From NCBI GenBank assembly GCA_047601745.1, contig JASGIS010000001.1:744001-808000 (forward strand): 64,000 nucleotides of DNA. The letters are read 5' to 3'. The notes under the pieces were generated by a model that saw nothing but the letters and a program-made list of their open reading frames with translations, did no database searches and was not told the origin of the DNA. Below are positions 57,140 through 64,000 of this stretch, in pieces. Positions within the stretch are counted from its first letter, which is position 1; every line of letters begins with the position of its first letter. Source of the DNA: JAKPAM01 sp047601745 (lineage in GTDB: Bacteria > Pseudomonadota > Gammaproteobacteria > Burkholderiales > Burkholderiaceae_E). A program made the position numbers and the translations under genes.

Positions 57140-59515
57140 ATGCCCCTGAACGCATTCATCGTACGCCCGTTCGCCGTGAAGACGATCGAGATCGAATCGC
57201 TCGAACTGGCGACGTCATTGACGCGCCGCATCGGAGACGAACGCGCGAAATCGGCGCAAAAACTGGTCCGGAACATCCGCCACGTCGACGGTCTCGACCG
57301 TTGGCTGGCGGACGTCGATTTCGACGTCGTCCATCAATTGCTGTTCAAGCCGGCGTTGGAGGTGCTGCGCGTGCAGGGCGATGCGGCCAATGCCGTGGTC
57401 GTCGCCGGCAACATCCGCGAGGACATGTTCAACCGGCTGGTCACGGCAGACGTGGTCATCGCCGACCTGTCCATCTACAACCCGAACGTCTATTACGAAC
57501 TGGGCATCCGGCAGGCGTTCCGCGACAAATACACGTTTCTCGTTCGCAGCAACCACAGCCCCTATCCGTTCGATCTGCAGACCGACCGCTATTTCGAGTA
57601 CAGCCTGCTGGAACTCATCGATGCGCCGCAGGCGGCATTCAGGCGCCTGGCCGTCGCGCTGCGCGCCACGATCAACTCGCCCGAAGCCGACAGCCCGATC
57701 TTCAAGCTGCTTCCCCAACTGGAGGCCGAGGACCGTGCCCGGTTCATCGCCGTGCCCGAAGAGTTCCGCGAGGAAGTCGAACGCGCGAAGCGCCATCGGC
57801 ATCGCGAGCACCTGAGCCTGCTCGCCGTGGAATGCGACGGTTTTCTGTGGGGGGCCGAAGGGCTTCGCGCGGTGGCGCGCGCGCAGTTCGACGGCAACTT
57901 CCTCGACGGCGCCAGGTGGAGCTGGGAACAACTCGCGTCACGCTACCCCGACGACATCGAAGCCAACACGATCCTGTCGACCATCTACCAACGGCAAAGC
58001 GATACGCCCCGATCCGAACAGGCGCTATCGCGTGTGGCCCGGGTCCGTTCACTGCCTCAGTCGAAGCTGTCGCAGTTGCGCGCGCTCAGCGGCCGCAACC
58101 TCAAGGAATCCTGGAAAGCGGATTGGATCAAACTCGATGATCTCGGCTCGCGCCAGAAACGAGCGCTGATGTCGCCGCTGCTGCAGCGCGCTTATGACGC
58201 GTTTCATGCCGCGTTCATGGCCGACCTGAACAACTCCTATGCCGGCCTCAACGCGCTGACCCTGCTGGTCATCCAGACCGAGCTGGCCCGGCTGCACAAA
58301 ATGGAATGGGCGGCGATACAGGTCCGGCCGGAGACTGCCGAGCGAGCGCTGGAGGAACGCGAGCAGCGCATCGCCACCCTGATCGCGGCGCTGGAACTGG
58401 CCGTCGAATCCGAACGCGAGCGCCTACGCCTGCAGGCCAGCCAGGATCCGTGGTTCGATTCCCTGGAGGCGGCCGTCCAGTGCATCGTCTCGACCCAGCC
58501 CGATCGCGTCGCGCAGCTCTACGAGGGGGTGAAGTACTTCGCGCCGAAGAATGCCGAGTCATCGATGCGGCGCAGTCTCGAAATCTACGAGAAACTGGAA
58601 ATCCAGGGATCGCCCGGCGGCCGGCAGAGATCCGTCGGCTGCATCCTCGACAACGTCCAGGCCGCATTGCGCGTGCTGGGCCCTGACCCGAAGCAGTCGA
58701 CGCAGGCGCGGCACGGCCCGCGCATCCTGATGTTCGTCGGAATGCGGGTCGACGAGCAGGTGCCGTTCACGGACGCCGACGAGTCGGCCCGCAACGAACC
58801 GGCGAAGACGAATGGCCGTTCGCGCTCCGCGCGTCCGGGCTTTCCGCCCGGCAGTGTCCCGGCCGCGCGCGCCGCCATTCTGAAAGCCATCGACGAAGAA
58901 ATCGCACTGCGCGACCAGGACAGCGGCCAGGGCGACATCCTGTTCGCGCTGGCCGCCGGCGCCAACGGCGGGGACCTGTTGTTCCACGAAGCCTGCCGCG
59001 AACGCGGCATCCGCACACGGATGTGCCTGGCGTTGCCGAGGGCACCGTACGTGGGCCGCTACGTCGCGCCGGCCGGCACCGAATGGGTCGAGCGCTTCCG
59101 CGCGGTCCATCGGCAGGTGAAGTCGCAATCCGATCAGTTCGGCTCTCCCGTCGTCTACTTCACGGATACGGCGGAGATGCCGCGTTGGCTGCACGGTAAG
59201 CCCTATTACAACGTCGGCCGCCGCAACAACCTCTGGATGCTCCAGCATGCGATTTCGGCGGCATCGGACCTTGGTGACGACACCGAGATCACGCTGCTCG
59301 CGCTGTGGGACGAAGAATCGAGCGAGGGCAGCTTCGGCGGCATCGGCGACATCGTCCGCTCGGCCAGCGCGTACGGAATCAAGGTCCACAAGATCCCCAT
59401 TCCGAAACCCGGCGACCAGGGATCCGGACCTGGAGGAATGTCGTCCGGCGGCGTGAACCCGGAACCGGTCCGGTCTGACCGCGGCGTCCTCGAACGAGCC
59501 GTTCACAGCGGGTAA
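57140..59515 (+). CDS. TIR/deoxyribosyltransferase-like, TRAFs-binding-like and SLOG-like fusion
   Basis: A 791-residue three-part protein. Residues 1-180 are a Rossmann-like domain with ADVVIADLSIYNPNVYYELG (Glu120), the signature of nucleoside deoxyribosyltransferase/TIR-like conflict domains. Residues 225-510 are helical repeats with a TRAFs-binding-like block (LSGRNLKESW...AYDAFHAAFMADLNNSYAGLNALTLL, 316-375). Residues about 528-745 (FVGMRVDEQ, FALAAGANGGDLLFHEACRERG) resemble a SLOG sensor. It could sense a nucleotide at one end and act on nucleotides at the other. Confidence 0.72.
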   Translation: MPLNAFIVRPFAVKTIEIESLELATSLTRRIGDERAKSAQKLVRNIRHVDGLDRWLADVDFDVVHQLLFKPALEVLRVQGDAANAVVVAGNIREDMFNRLVTADVVIADLSIYNPNVYYELGIRQAFRDKYTFLVRSNHSPYPFDLQTDRYFEYSLLELIDAPQAAFRRLAVALRATINSPEADSPIFKLLPQLEAEDRARFIAVPEEFREEVERAKRHRHREHLSLLAVECDGFLWGAEGLRAVARAQFDGNFLDGARWSWEQLASRYPDDIEANTILSTIYQRQSDTPRSEQALSRVARVRSLPQSKLSQLRALSGRNLKESWKADWIKLDDLGSRQKRALMSPLLQRAYDAFHAAFMADLNNSYAGLNALTLLVIQTELARLHKMEWAAIQVRPETAERALEEREQRIATLIAALELAVESERERLRLQASQDPWFDSLEAAVQCIVSTQPDRVAQLYEGVKYFAPKNAESSMRRSLEIYEKLEIQGSPGGRQRSVGCILDNVQAALRVLGPDPKQSTQARHGPRILMFVGMRVDEQVPFTDADESARNEPAKTNGRSRSARPGFPPGSVPAARAAILKAIDEEIALRDQDSGQGDILFALAAGANGGDLLFHEACRERGIRTRMCLALPRAPYVGRYVAPAGTEWVERFRAVHRQVKSQSDQFGSPVVYFTDTAEMPRWLHGKPYYNVGRRNNLWMLQHAISAASDLGDDTEITLLALWDEESSEGSFGGIGDIVRSASAYGIKVHKIPIPKPGDQGSGPGGMSSGGVNPEPVRSDRGVLERAVHSG

Positions 59516-59590
59516 TGACCGTGACGAGCGAATGACTGGCAATGAGCACCGGACCGACATCCGGACACTACGACGAGCGGGAGCCGCGTG

Positions 59591-60928
59591 ATGCCGAAGC
59601 CTTTGTGTTTCATGGTGATGCCGTTCGGGCGCAAGTCGACGCTGGCTGAAACGGCGCAAGCGCCGGCGGCGATCGACTTCAATCGATTGTGGGACCTGGC
59701 CTATGTACCGGTCATCGAAGCGCTCGGGTACGAGGCGGTTCGCGCCGACCAGGACACCGGTTCGCTGATCGTCACCCAAATGCTGGAGCGCCTCTACTTC
59801 GCCGACCTGATCCTGGCGGATATGACGATCCCGAACGGCAACGTCTACTACGAGATCGGCATTCGCCACGCCGCCCGCGAGACGGGCTGCGTGCTGCTCG
59901 CAGCCGACTGGTCTCGTCAGCTCTTCGACGTCGCGCAGATGCGAACGGTACGCTACCCGCTTCCGGAAGGCGAGATCACCGACGCGACGGCGCAGGCGAT
60001 CCGGATGGCCGTCACGGCCGGTATCGCGGGACTTCGCACCGGGCGTTCGCCGATGCACGACGCGATCAGCGGCTATCCCGGTGCCGTCGACGAGCGGGCG
60101 GCGTCGACCATGAAGCAACGGATGGCGGAGCTCGCGAAGCTCCAGGGCGAAGTCAGGGCGGTTCGCACGGCCCCCCGCGAGAAGCGGATGGAACTCGCGC
60201 AGCAACTCGCGAACCATCATTCGGCGGAACCCATGGTGGCCCCGGCCGCCATCACGCTGCTGCACATGCTCGCCAACTGCGCGGACAAGGAAAGCGACTG
60301 GGACATCGTCATCGCCTTCATCGACCACCTTTCGCCCGAGCAGCAGAAGCTGGCGGAGATAAGGGAGCAACGCGCGCTGGCGGGTTCCTATTCGGGCCGC
60401 CATGCGGATGCCATCGCATCGCTCGAGGCGCTGATAGGCGAGTTCGGCCCGACCCCGGAGCGGTTGGGACTTCTCGGCGGGCGCTACAAGCGACTGATGA
60501 GGTCGGAGACCGACGGCATCGAACGAGACCGCCTGCTGCGCAAGGCGATCGACCACTACGAGCGCGGCATGCAGATCGACCTCAACGAGTACTACTGTTC
60601 GAGCAACCTTCCCCGCCTGTATCGGCTGCGGGGCCGCAGCGGCGACGAAGAACGCGCGCAAGCGACGCTGCGCGTCGTACTGGCCGCCTGCGAGCGCGCG
60701 CGAACACGGGGCTCGACGGACCCCTGGCTGCGTCCCACGCTGCTGACGGCCGCATTCGATACCCAGGACGCCACGACGGCCGAGATGTTGGTCGACCTGG
60801 TCAAGGACGAGGATCCGGCACTCTGGCAACTGGCGACCATCCGCGGCGACCTGGAGACCAGCATCCTGCATGTCGAGGACGCCGGGTGCCGAGCCAGGCT
60901 CGCCGAGGTGATGCGGCGGCTCGGCTGA
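59591..60928 (+). CDS. TIR/deoxyribosyltransferase-like domain with TRAFs-binding-like region
   Basis: A 445-residue protein. MPKPLCFMVMPFGRK opens the Rossmann-like domain, and LILADMTIPNGNVYYEIGIRHA (Glu88) is the same signature as in the preceding gene. After a coiled-coil-like stretch (about 160-200), residues 255-420 hold the TRAFs-binding-like helices: LGLLGGRYKRL and LRKAIDHYERGMQIDLNEYYCSSNLPRLY. The ATG is three bases after a GTG and seven bases after GGAG. Paralogous in layout to its neighbour but lacking the SLOG-like end. Confidence 0.75.
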   Translation: MPKPLCFMVMPFGRKSTLAETAQAPAAIDFNRLWDLAYVPVIEALGYEAVRADQDTGSLIVTQMLERLYFADLILADMTIPNGNVYYEIGIRHAARETGCVLLAADWSRQLFDVAQMRTVRYPLPEGEITDATAQAIRMAVTAGIAGLRTGRSPMHDAISGYPGAVDERAASTMKQRMAELAKLQGEVRAVRTAPREKRMELAQQLANHHSAEPMVAPAAITLLHMLANCADKESDWDIVIAFIDHLSPEQQKLAEIREQRALAGSYSGRHADAIASLEALIGEFGPTPERLGLLGGRYKRLMRSETDGIERDRLLRKAIDHYERGMQIDLNEYYCSSNLPRLYRLRGRSGDEERAQATLRVVLAACERARTRGSTDPWLRPTLLTAAFDTQDATTAEMLVDLVKDEDPALWQLATIRGDLETSILHVEDAGCRARLAEVMRRLG

Positions 60929-61100
60929 GCGCACGCAGGCCTCCTCGGACAATCCCTGTCAAAGCGCGATCTTCGGAATGGGCTAAGGCATTGCCGGGGT
61001 CGACAATGATCGACCCGCACTGCAGACTGGCATCGGCGGATTGCCACGGTGCCTCGCATAGCGGTGCGAGTCCCGTCGACGATAATGGGAGACATGCGAT

Positions 61101-62651
61101 ATGACAGTTAATTTCGGACAGTTCCTGAGCCGCCGTGCGTTCATCAGCCCGCAGATCGAGGCCATCGTCGAGCCCTCGGTGGGCGGACGACGGCTCACGT
61201 ACCGCCAGCTCAACACGCGCTGCAACCAGGTCGCCAATGCGCTGCTCGCCGATGGCGTGAAGTCCGGCGACCGGGTCGCGTTGCTGCTGATGAACGGTTC
61301 CGAGTTCGTCGAGACCTTCTTCGCGGTGGCGAAGATCGGCGCGGCCAACGTGCCGCTGAACTGGCGACTGGTGGCCGACGAGCTCGAATTCATCCTCAGG
61401 GATTCGGGCGCGACGGTGCTCGTCTTCGATGAGAACTTCGCGAAGGTGGCAGCAGAACTGCAAAGCCGCGCGGGCAAGACCGCCGTACGCCGCTGGGTCC
61501 AGCTCGGCGGCCAGCCGCCGGCCTTCGCCGCCAGCTACGAGGCCTGGCGCGACGCGGCGCCCACGACCGAACCCGAGGCCGGCGGCTTCGACGACGACCT
61601 GCTGTTCATCATGTACACGTCGGGCACCACCGGCCTGCCCAAGGGCGTGATGCACACTCACTCGACGGTGATGTGGGCGACGTTGACCGCGGTGGCCACC
61701 TGCGACATGCGCGCGCGCGACCGCTTCCTGCTGTCGCTGCCGATGTTCCACGTCGGCGCGCTGAATCCGTCGATGAACTGCGTCTACATGGGCGGCACGC
61801 AGGTGATCCTGAAAGCCTTCGACGCCAAGCTGTCGTGGGAGCTGATCCGGGACGAGAAGATCACGACGACGCTGATGGTGCCGGCGATGCTGCAGTTCAT
61901 GCTGGCGGTGTACGACCCGTCGCAGCACGATTGCAGCACGCTGCGCTGGTGCATGAGCGGCGCGGCGCCGGTGCCGGTCAACCTGATCAAGACCTATGCC
62001 GACATGGGCATCGAAGTGCACCAGGTCTACGGCATGACCGAAAGCTGCGGCCCGGGTTGCCTGATCATCGGCGAGGAGGCGATGACGCGCGCGGGCTCGA
62101 CCGGCCGCAGCTTCTTCCATACCGACGTGCGCATCGTCGATGGCCTGGGCAAGAACTGCCCGCCCGGCGAAGCGGGCGAGGTGCTGCTGCGCGGCGGCCA
62201 CATCATGGCCGGCTACTGGAACCGGCCCGATGCCACCGCGCAGACGCTGATCGACGGCTGGCTGCACACCGGCGACGTCGGCTCGATGGACGAGGACGGC
62301 TTCGTCACGATCCGCGATCGGATGAAGGACATGCTGATCTCCGGCGGCGAGAACGTCTATCCGGCCGAGGTCGAGAACATGCTGCTGGGCCACCCGTCGC
62401 TGTCCGACGCGGCGGTGATCGGCCTGCCCTCGCCCAAGTGGGGCGAGGTGGCGCTGGCGGTCGTGGTGCTGAAAAAAGGCGCATCGCTGACCGCCGAAGA
62501 ACTGCTGGCCTGGTGCAAGGGCAAGCTGGCCACCTTCAAGCTGCCCAAGGTCGCCGTCTTCCTCGACGAGATCCCGCGCAACCCCAGCGGCAAGGTGCTC
62601 AAGCGCGTGCTGCGCGAGCAGTTCGAGGGCAAGCTCAAAGCACCGGAATGA
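61101..62651 (+). CDS. Acyl-CoA synthetase (fatty-acid--CoA ligase)
   Basis: A 516-residue ANL ligase that joins a fatty or related acid to CoA through acyl-AMP. MYTSGTTGLPKGVMHTH is the phosphate loop, YGMTES the A5 motif, GWLHTGDVGSMDEDG the A7 motif with its Asp, RMKDMLISGGENVYPAEVE the hinge A8, and PSGKVLK the catalytic Lys. Length is standard. GGGAG lies upstream of the ATG. It stands alone after the conflict-type operon and is followed by two hairpins. Confidence 0.9.
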   Translation: MTVNFGQFLSRRAFISPQIEAIVEPSVGGRRLTYRQLNTRCNQVANALLADGVKSGDRVALLLMNGSEFVETFFAVAKIGAANVPLNWRLVADELEFILRDSGATVLVFDENFAKVAAELQSRAGKTAVRRWVQLGGQPPAFAASYEAWRDAAPTTEPEAGGFDDDLLFIMYTSGTTGLPKGVMHTHSTVMWATLTAVATCDMRARDRFLLSLPMFHVGALNPSMNCVYMGGTQVILKAFDAKLSWELIRDEKITTTLMVPAMLQFMLAVYDPSQHDCSTLRWCMSGAAPVPVNLIKTYADMGIEVHQVYGMTESCGPGCLIIGEEAMTRAGSTGRSFFHTDVRIVDGLGKNCPPGEAGEVLLRGGHIMAGYWNRPDATAQTLIDGWLHTGDVGSMDEDGFVTIRDRMKDMLISGGENVYPAEVENMLLGHPSLSDAAVIGLPSPKWGEVALAVVVLKKGASLTAEELLAWCKGKLATFKLPKVAVFLDEIPRNPSGKVLKRVLREQFEGKLKAPE

Positions 62652-62656
62652 AACCA

Positions 62657-62672
62657 GCGGGCCAGGGCCCGC
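62657..62672 (+). terminator. First hairpin after the acyl-CoA synthetase gene
   Basis: GCGGGC and GCCCGC pair around a CAGG loop five bases past the stop codon. It has no T-tract and probably acts with the stronger hairpin downstream. Confidence 0.4.
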
Positions 62673-62708
62673 TCATTCGCGCAAGCGCCGAACCTTCATC
62701 GCGCCGTC

Positions 62709-62745
62709 ACGGGCCCGACGGCAACATCGCCGGGCCCGTTTCCTC
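62709..62745 (+). terminator. Intrinsic terminator after the acyl-CoA synthetase gene
   Basis: ACGGGCCCG at 62709-62717 and CGGGCCCGT at 62731-62739 form a perfect nine-pair stem, and the inner CGGCAACATCG partly pairs too. A pyrimidine run TTTCCTCCCC follows. This is the best intrinsic terminator seen in the window. Confidence 0.75.
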
Positions 62746-62759
62746 CCCTGACAAGCGCG

Positions 62760-63938
62760 ATGCATTCCTTTCGGTCCTCTCGATCCTCTCGGTCCTTCCT
62801 GGCCACGCTGTCCGTATGCGCGGCCGCCCTCTTCGTTTCCGGCTGCGGCAGCGGCGACCACCATTCGGACGACGAACGCTCGATCGGTTCGCTACGGCTG
62901 ATCGGTGAACAACGCCTGGCGTTCAAGCAGCCACTCCAGAACACCGTGATCGGCGGGCTGTCCGGCATCGACTACGATCCCGTCGGTCGCGGCTGGATCG
63001 TGATAAGCGACGACCGCTCCGACAACAGCCCGGCGCGCTTCTATTCGGTCAAGCTGGCCTACGAAGCGCAGTCCTTTTCCTCGCTGACGGTGGACGGCGT
63101 GACGCTGTTCAAGCAGGCGGATGGCAGCCCTTACCCGAATGGCACCACGTGGGACGCGACCAGGGCCGGCGAGGTTCCCGATCTCGAATCGATCCGGTTC
63201 GATCCGAAGGATTCGTCGATCTGGTACACGAGCGAGGGCGACCGCTCCCGGGCCATCGCCCCGTCGACGCGGCACGCCGACGCGACGGGTGCGCTGTCGT
63301 CGGTGCTGCCGACCCCGCCGATGTTCGCAATGCGTCCGACGCAGGAAGTGGGGCCGCGCAACAACATGGCATTCGAAGGACTGAGCTTCTCGGCCGACGG
63401 CAACACGCTGTGGGTCAGCCTGGAATCGGCGCTGTACGAGGACGGCCCGGTCGCCACGACGGCGGCCGGAACCGTGTCTCGATTCACGCAGTACGACCGC
63501 AACGGCGGGATCGTCAGGCAGATCGCTTACCCGATCGACCCGATCCCGGTCGCGCCCGGCCCGGGCAAGTACGGCGACAACGGCGTGTCCGAGATCCTGG
63601 CGATCAACGACGAGCAGTTGCTCGTCATCGAGCGTTCGGGATCGCAGGCGGCCGACGATGCGTTCTCGTTCCACATCCGCCTCTACGAAGTCGATACCCG
63701 CGACGCGACCGATGTCCGCGCGATGGCCTCGCTGCAGAACGGCGGCTACACGCCGGCGAAGAAGCGGCTGATCCTGGATCTCGACAAGCTCGGTCTCGCC
63801 AGGGTGGACAACATCGAAGGCGCGACCTGGGGACCGAAACTCGCCAACGGCCATGACAGCCTGGTGCTGGTATCGGACGACAACTTCAATTCGACGCAGG
63901 TCACGCAGTTCCTCGCGTTCGAGGTCTTGCCGAAGTAA
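62760..63938 (+). CDS. Phytase-like esterase lipoprotein
   Basis: A 392-residue exported lipoprotein. The leader ends in a lipobox FVSGC (about residues 25-29). The rest is a beta-propeller-like protein of the esterase-like phytase family: GGLSGIDYDPVGRGWIVISDDRSDNSPARFY near the start, EGLSFSADGNTLWVSLES in the middle, and NIEGATWGPKLANGHDSLVLVSDDN at the end. Some members hydrolyse phosphate esters, most are uncharacterised. It begins 15 bases past a terminator, so a promoter must lie within or overlap it. Confidence 0.82.
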   Translation: MHSFRSSRSSRSFLATLSVCAAALFVSGCGSGDHHSDDERSIGSLRLIGEQRLAFKQPLQNTVIGGLSGIDYDPVGRGWIVISDDRSDNSPARFYSVKLAYEAQSFSSLTVDGVTLFKQADGSPYPNGTTWDATRAGEVPDLESIRFDPKDSSIWYTSEGDRSRAIAPSTRHADATGALSSVLPTPPMFAMRPTQEVGPRNNMAFEGLSFSADGNTLWVSLESALYEDGPVATTAAGTVSRFTQYDRNGGIVRQIAYPIDPIPVAPGPGKYGDNGVSEILAINDEQLLVIERSGSQAADDAFSFHIRLYEVDTRDATDVRAMASLQNGGYTPAKKRLILDLDKLGLARVDNIEGATWGPKLANGHDSLVLVSDDNFNSTQVTQFLAFEVLPK

Positions 63939-64000
63939 CGGCCGGAGCCGGCGTGCTGCTCGACGGGGCGATGAACGAGATCGCGCTGCGTGCGGACGAC

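Noticed and set aside
63951..64000. A new gene starting at GTG near the right edge
   Set aside because: Only about 16 codons are visible and they match no family I recognise.

Overview
The window is GC-rich bacterial chromosome, dense in genes and with Shine-Dalgarno-led starts. Phasin-like granule genes, a Bug-type (TctC) solute receptor, a liu-type leucine/isovalerate block and a MipA/OmpV porin together point to a betaproteobacterium of the order Burkholderiales. The genus cannot be read from the sequence. No rRNA, tRNA, CRISPR array or replication origin was seen.

Layout. 0.1-5.5 kb: a TetR regulator with a paired GGTACC operator, a Spinster-like MFS transporter, a PAT-like N-acetyltransferase, an SDR lacking its catalytic residues, and a mipA-dolP outer-membrane pair. 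5.7-24.6 kb: two converging gene blocks form a type II polyketide/fatty-acid cluster resembling aryl polyene/xanthomonadin loci. It has an ACP, acyl ligase, ketosynthase, chain-length-factor-like partner, two hotdog dehydratases, ketoreductase, methyltransferases, LpxL-like and PlsC-like acyltransferases, a glycosyltransferase, a LolA-like carrier and an RND/MMPL exporter. Unusual extras are a polysaccharide deacetylase and a lipoprotein hydrolase. 24.6-45.6 kb: catabolism and storage, with HMG-CoA lyase, a Baeyer-Villiger monooxygenase, wax-ester synthase/DGAT, three phasin-like genes, an esterase, methylcrotonyl-CoA carboxylase with methylglutaconyl-CoA hydratase, thiolase, SDR, acyl-CoA thioesterase, and a TauD dioxygenase divergent from an IclR regulator. 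45.7-49.2 kb: a Bug-type receptor and a DUF1161-like fusion protein.

49.2-53.9 kb is different: short + strand genes of unrelated type, lower apparent GC, and several gene remnants (GNAT, AroE-like, HicB, IS110, RibD-C-like). Stop codons repeatedly fall inside a GCCTRAC box followed by attC-like sequence. I read this as a decayed integron-type cassette array without an integrase.

53.9-60.9 kb is the most interesting region: five genes in one direction, a GH108 lysozyme-like protein, an alpha/beta hydrolase, a protein joining a TRAFs-binding-like helical region to a trypsin-like protease, and two proteins joining a deoxyribosyltransferase/TIR-like domain to a TRAFs-binding-like region, one also carrying a C-terminal SLOG-like domain. 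This looks like an undescribed variant of nucleotide-sensing conflict (defence) systems. The window ends with an acyl-CoA synthetase, a strong terminator and a phytase-like lipoprotein.

A second theme is simple-sequence expansion: in-frame tandem repeats sit in linkers or tails of several unrelated proteins, and an 11-unit heptamer array lies in an intergenic region.
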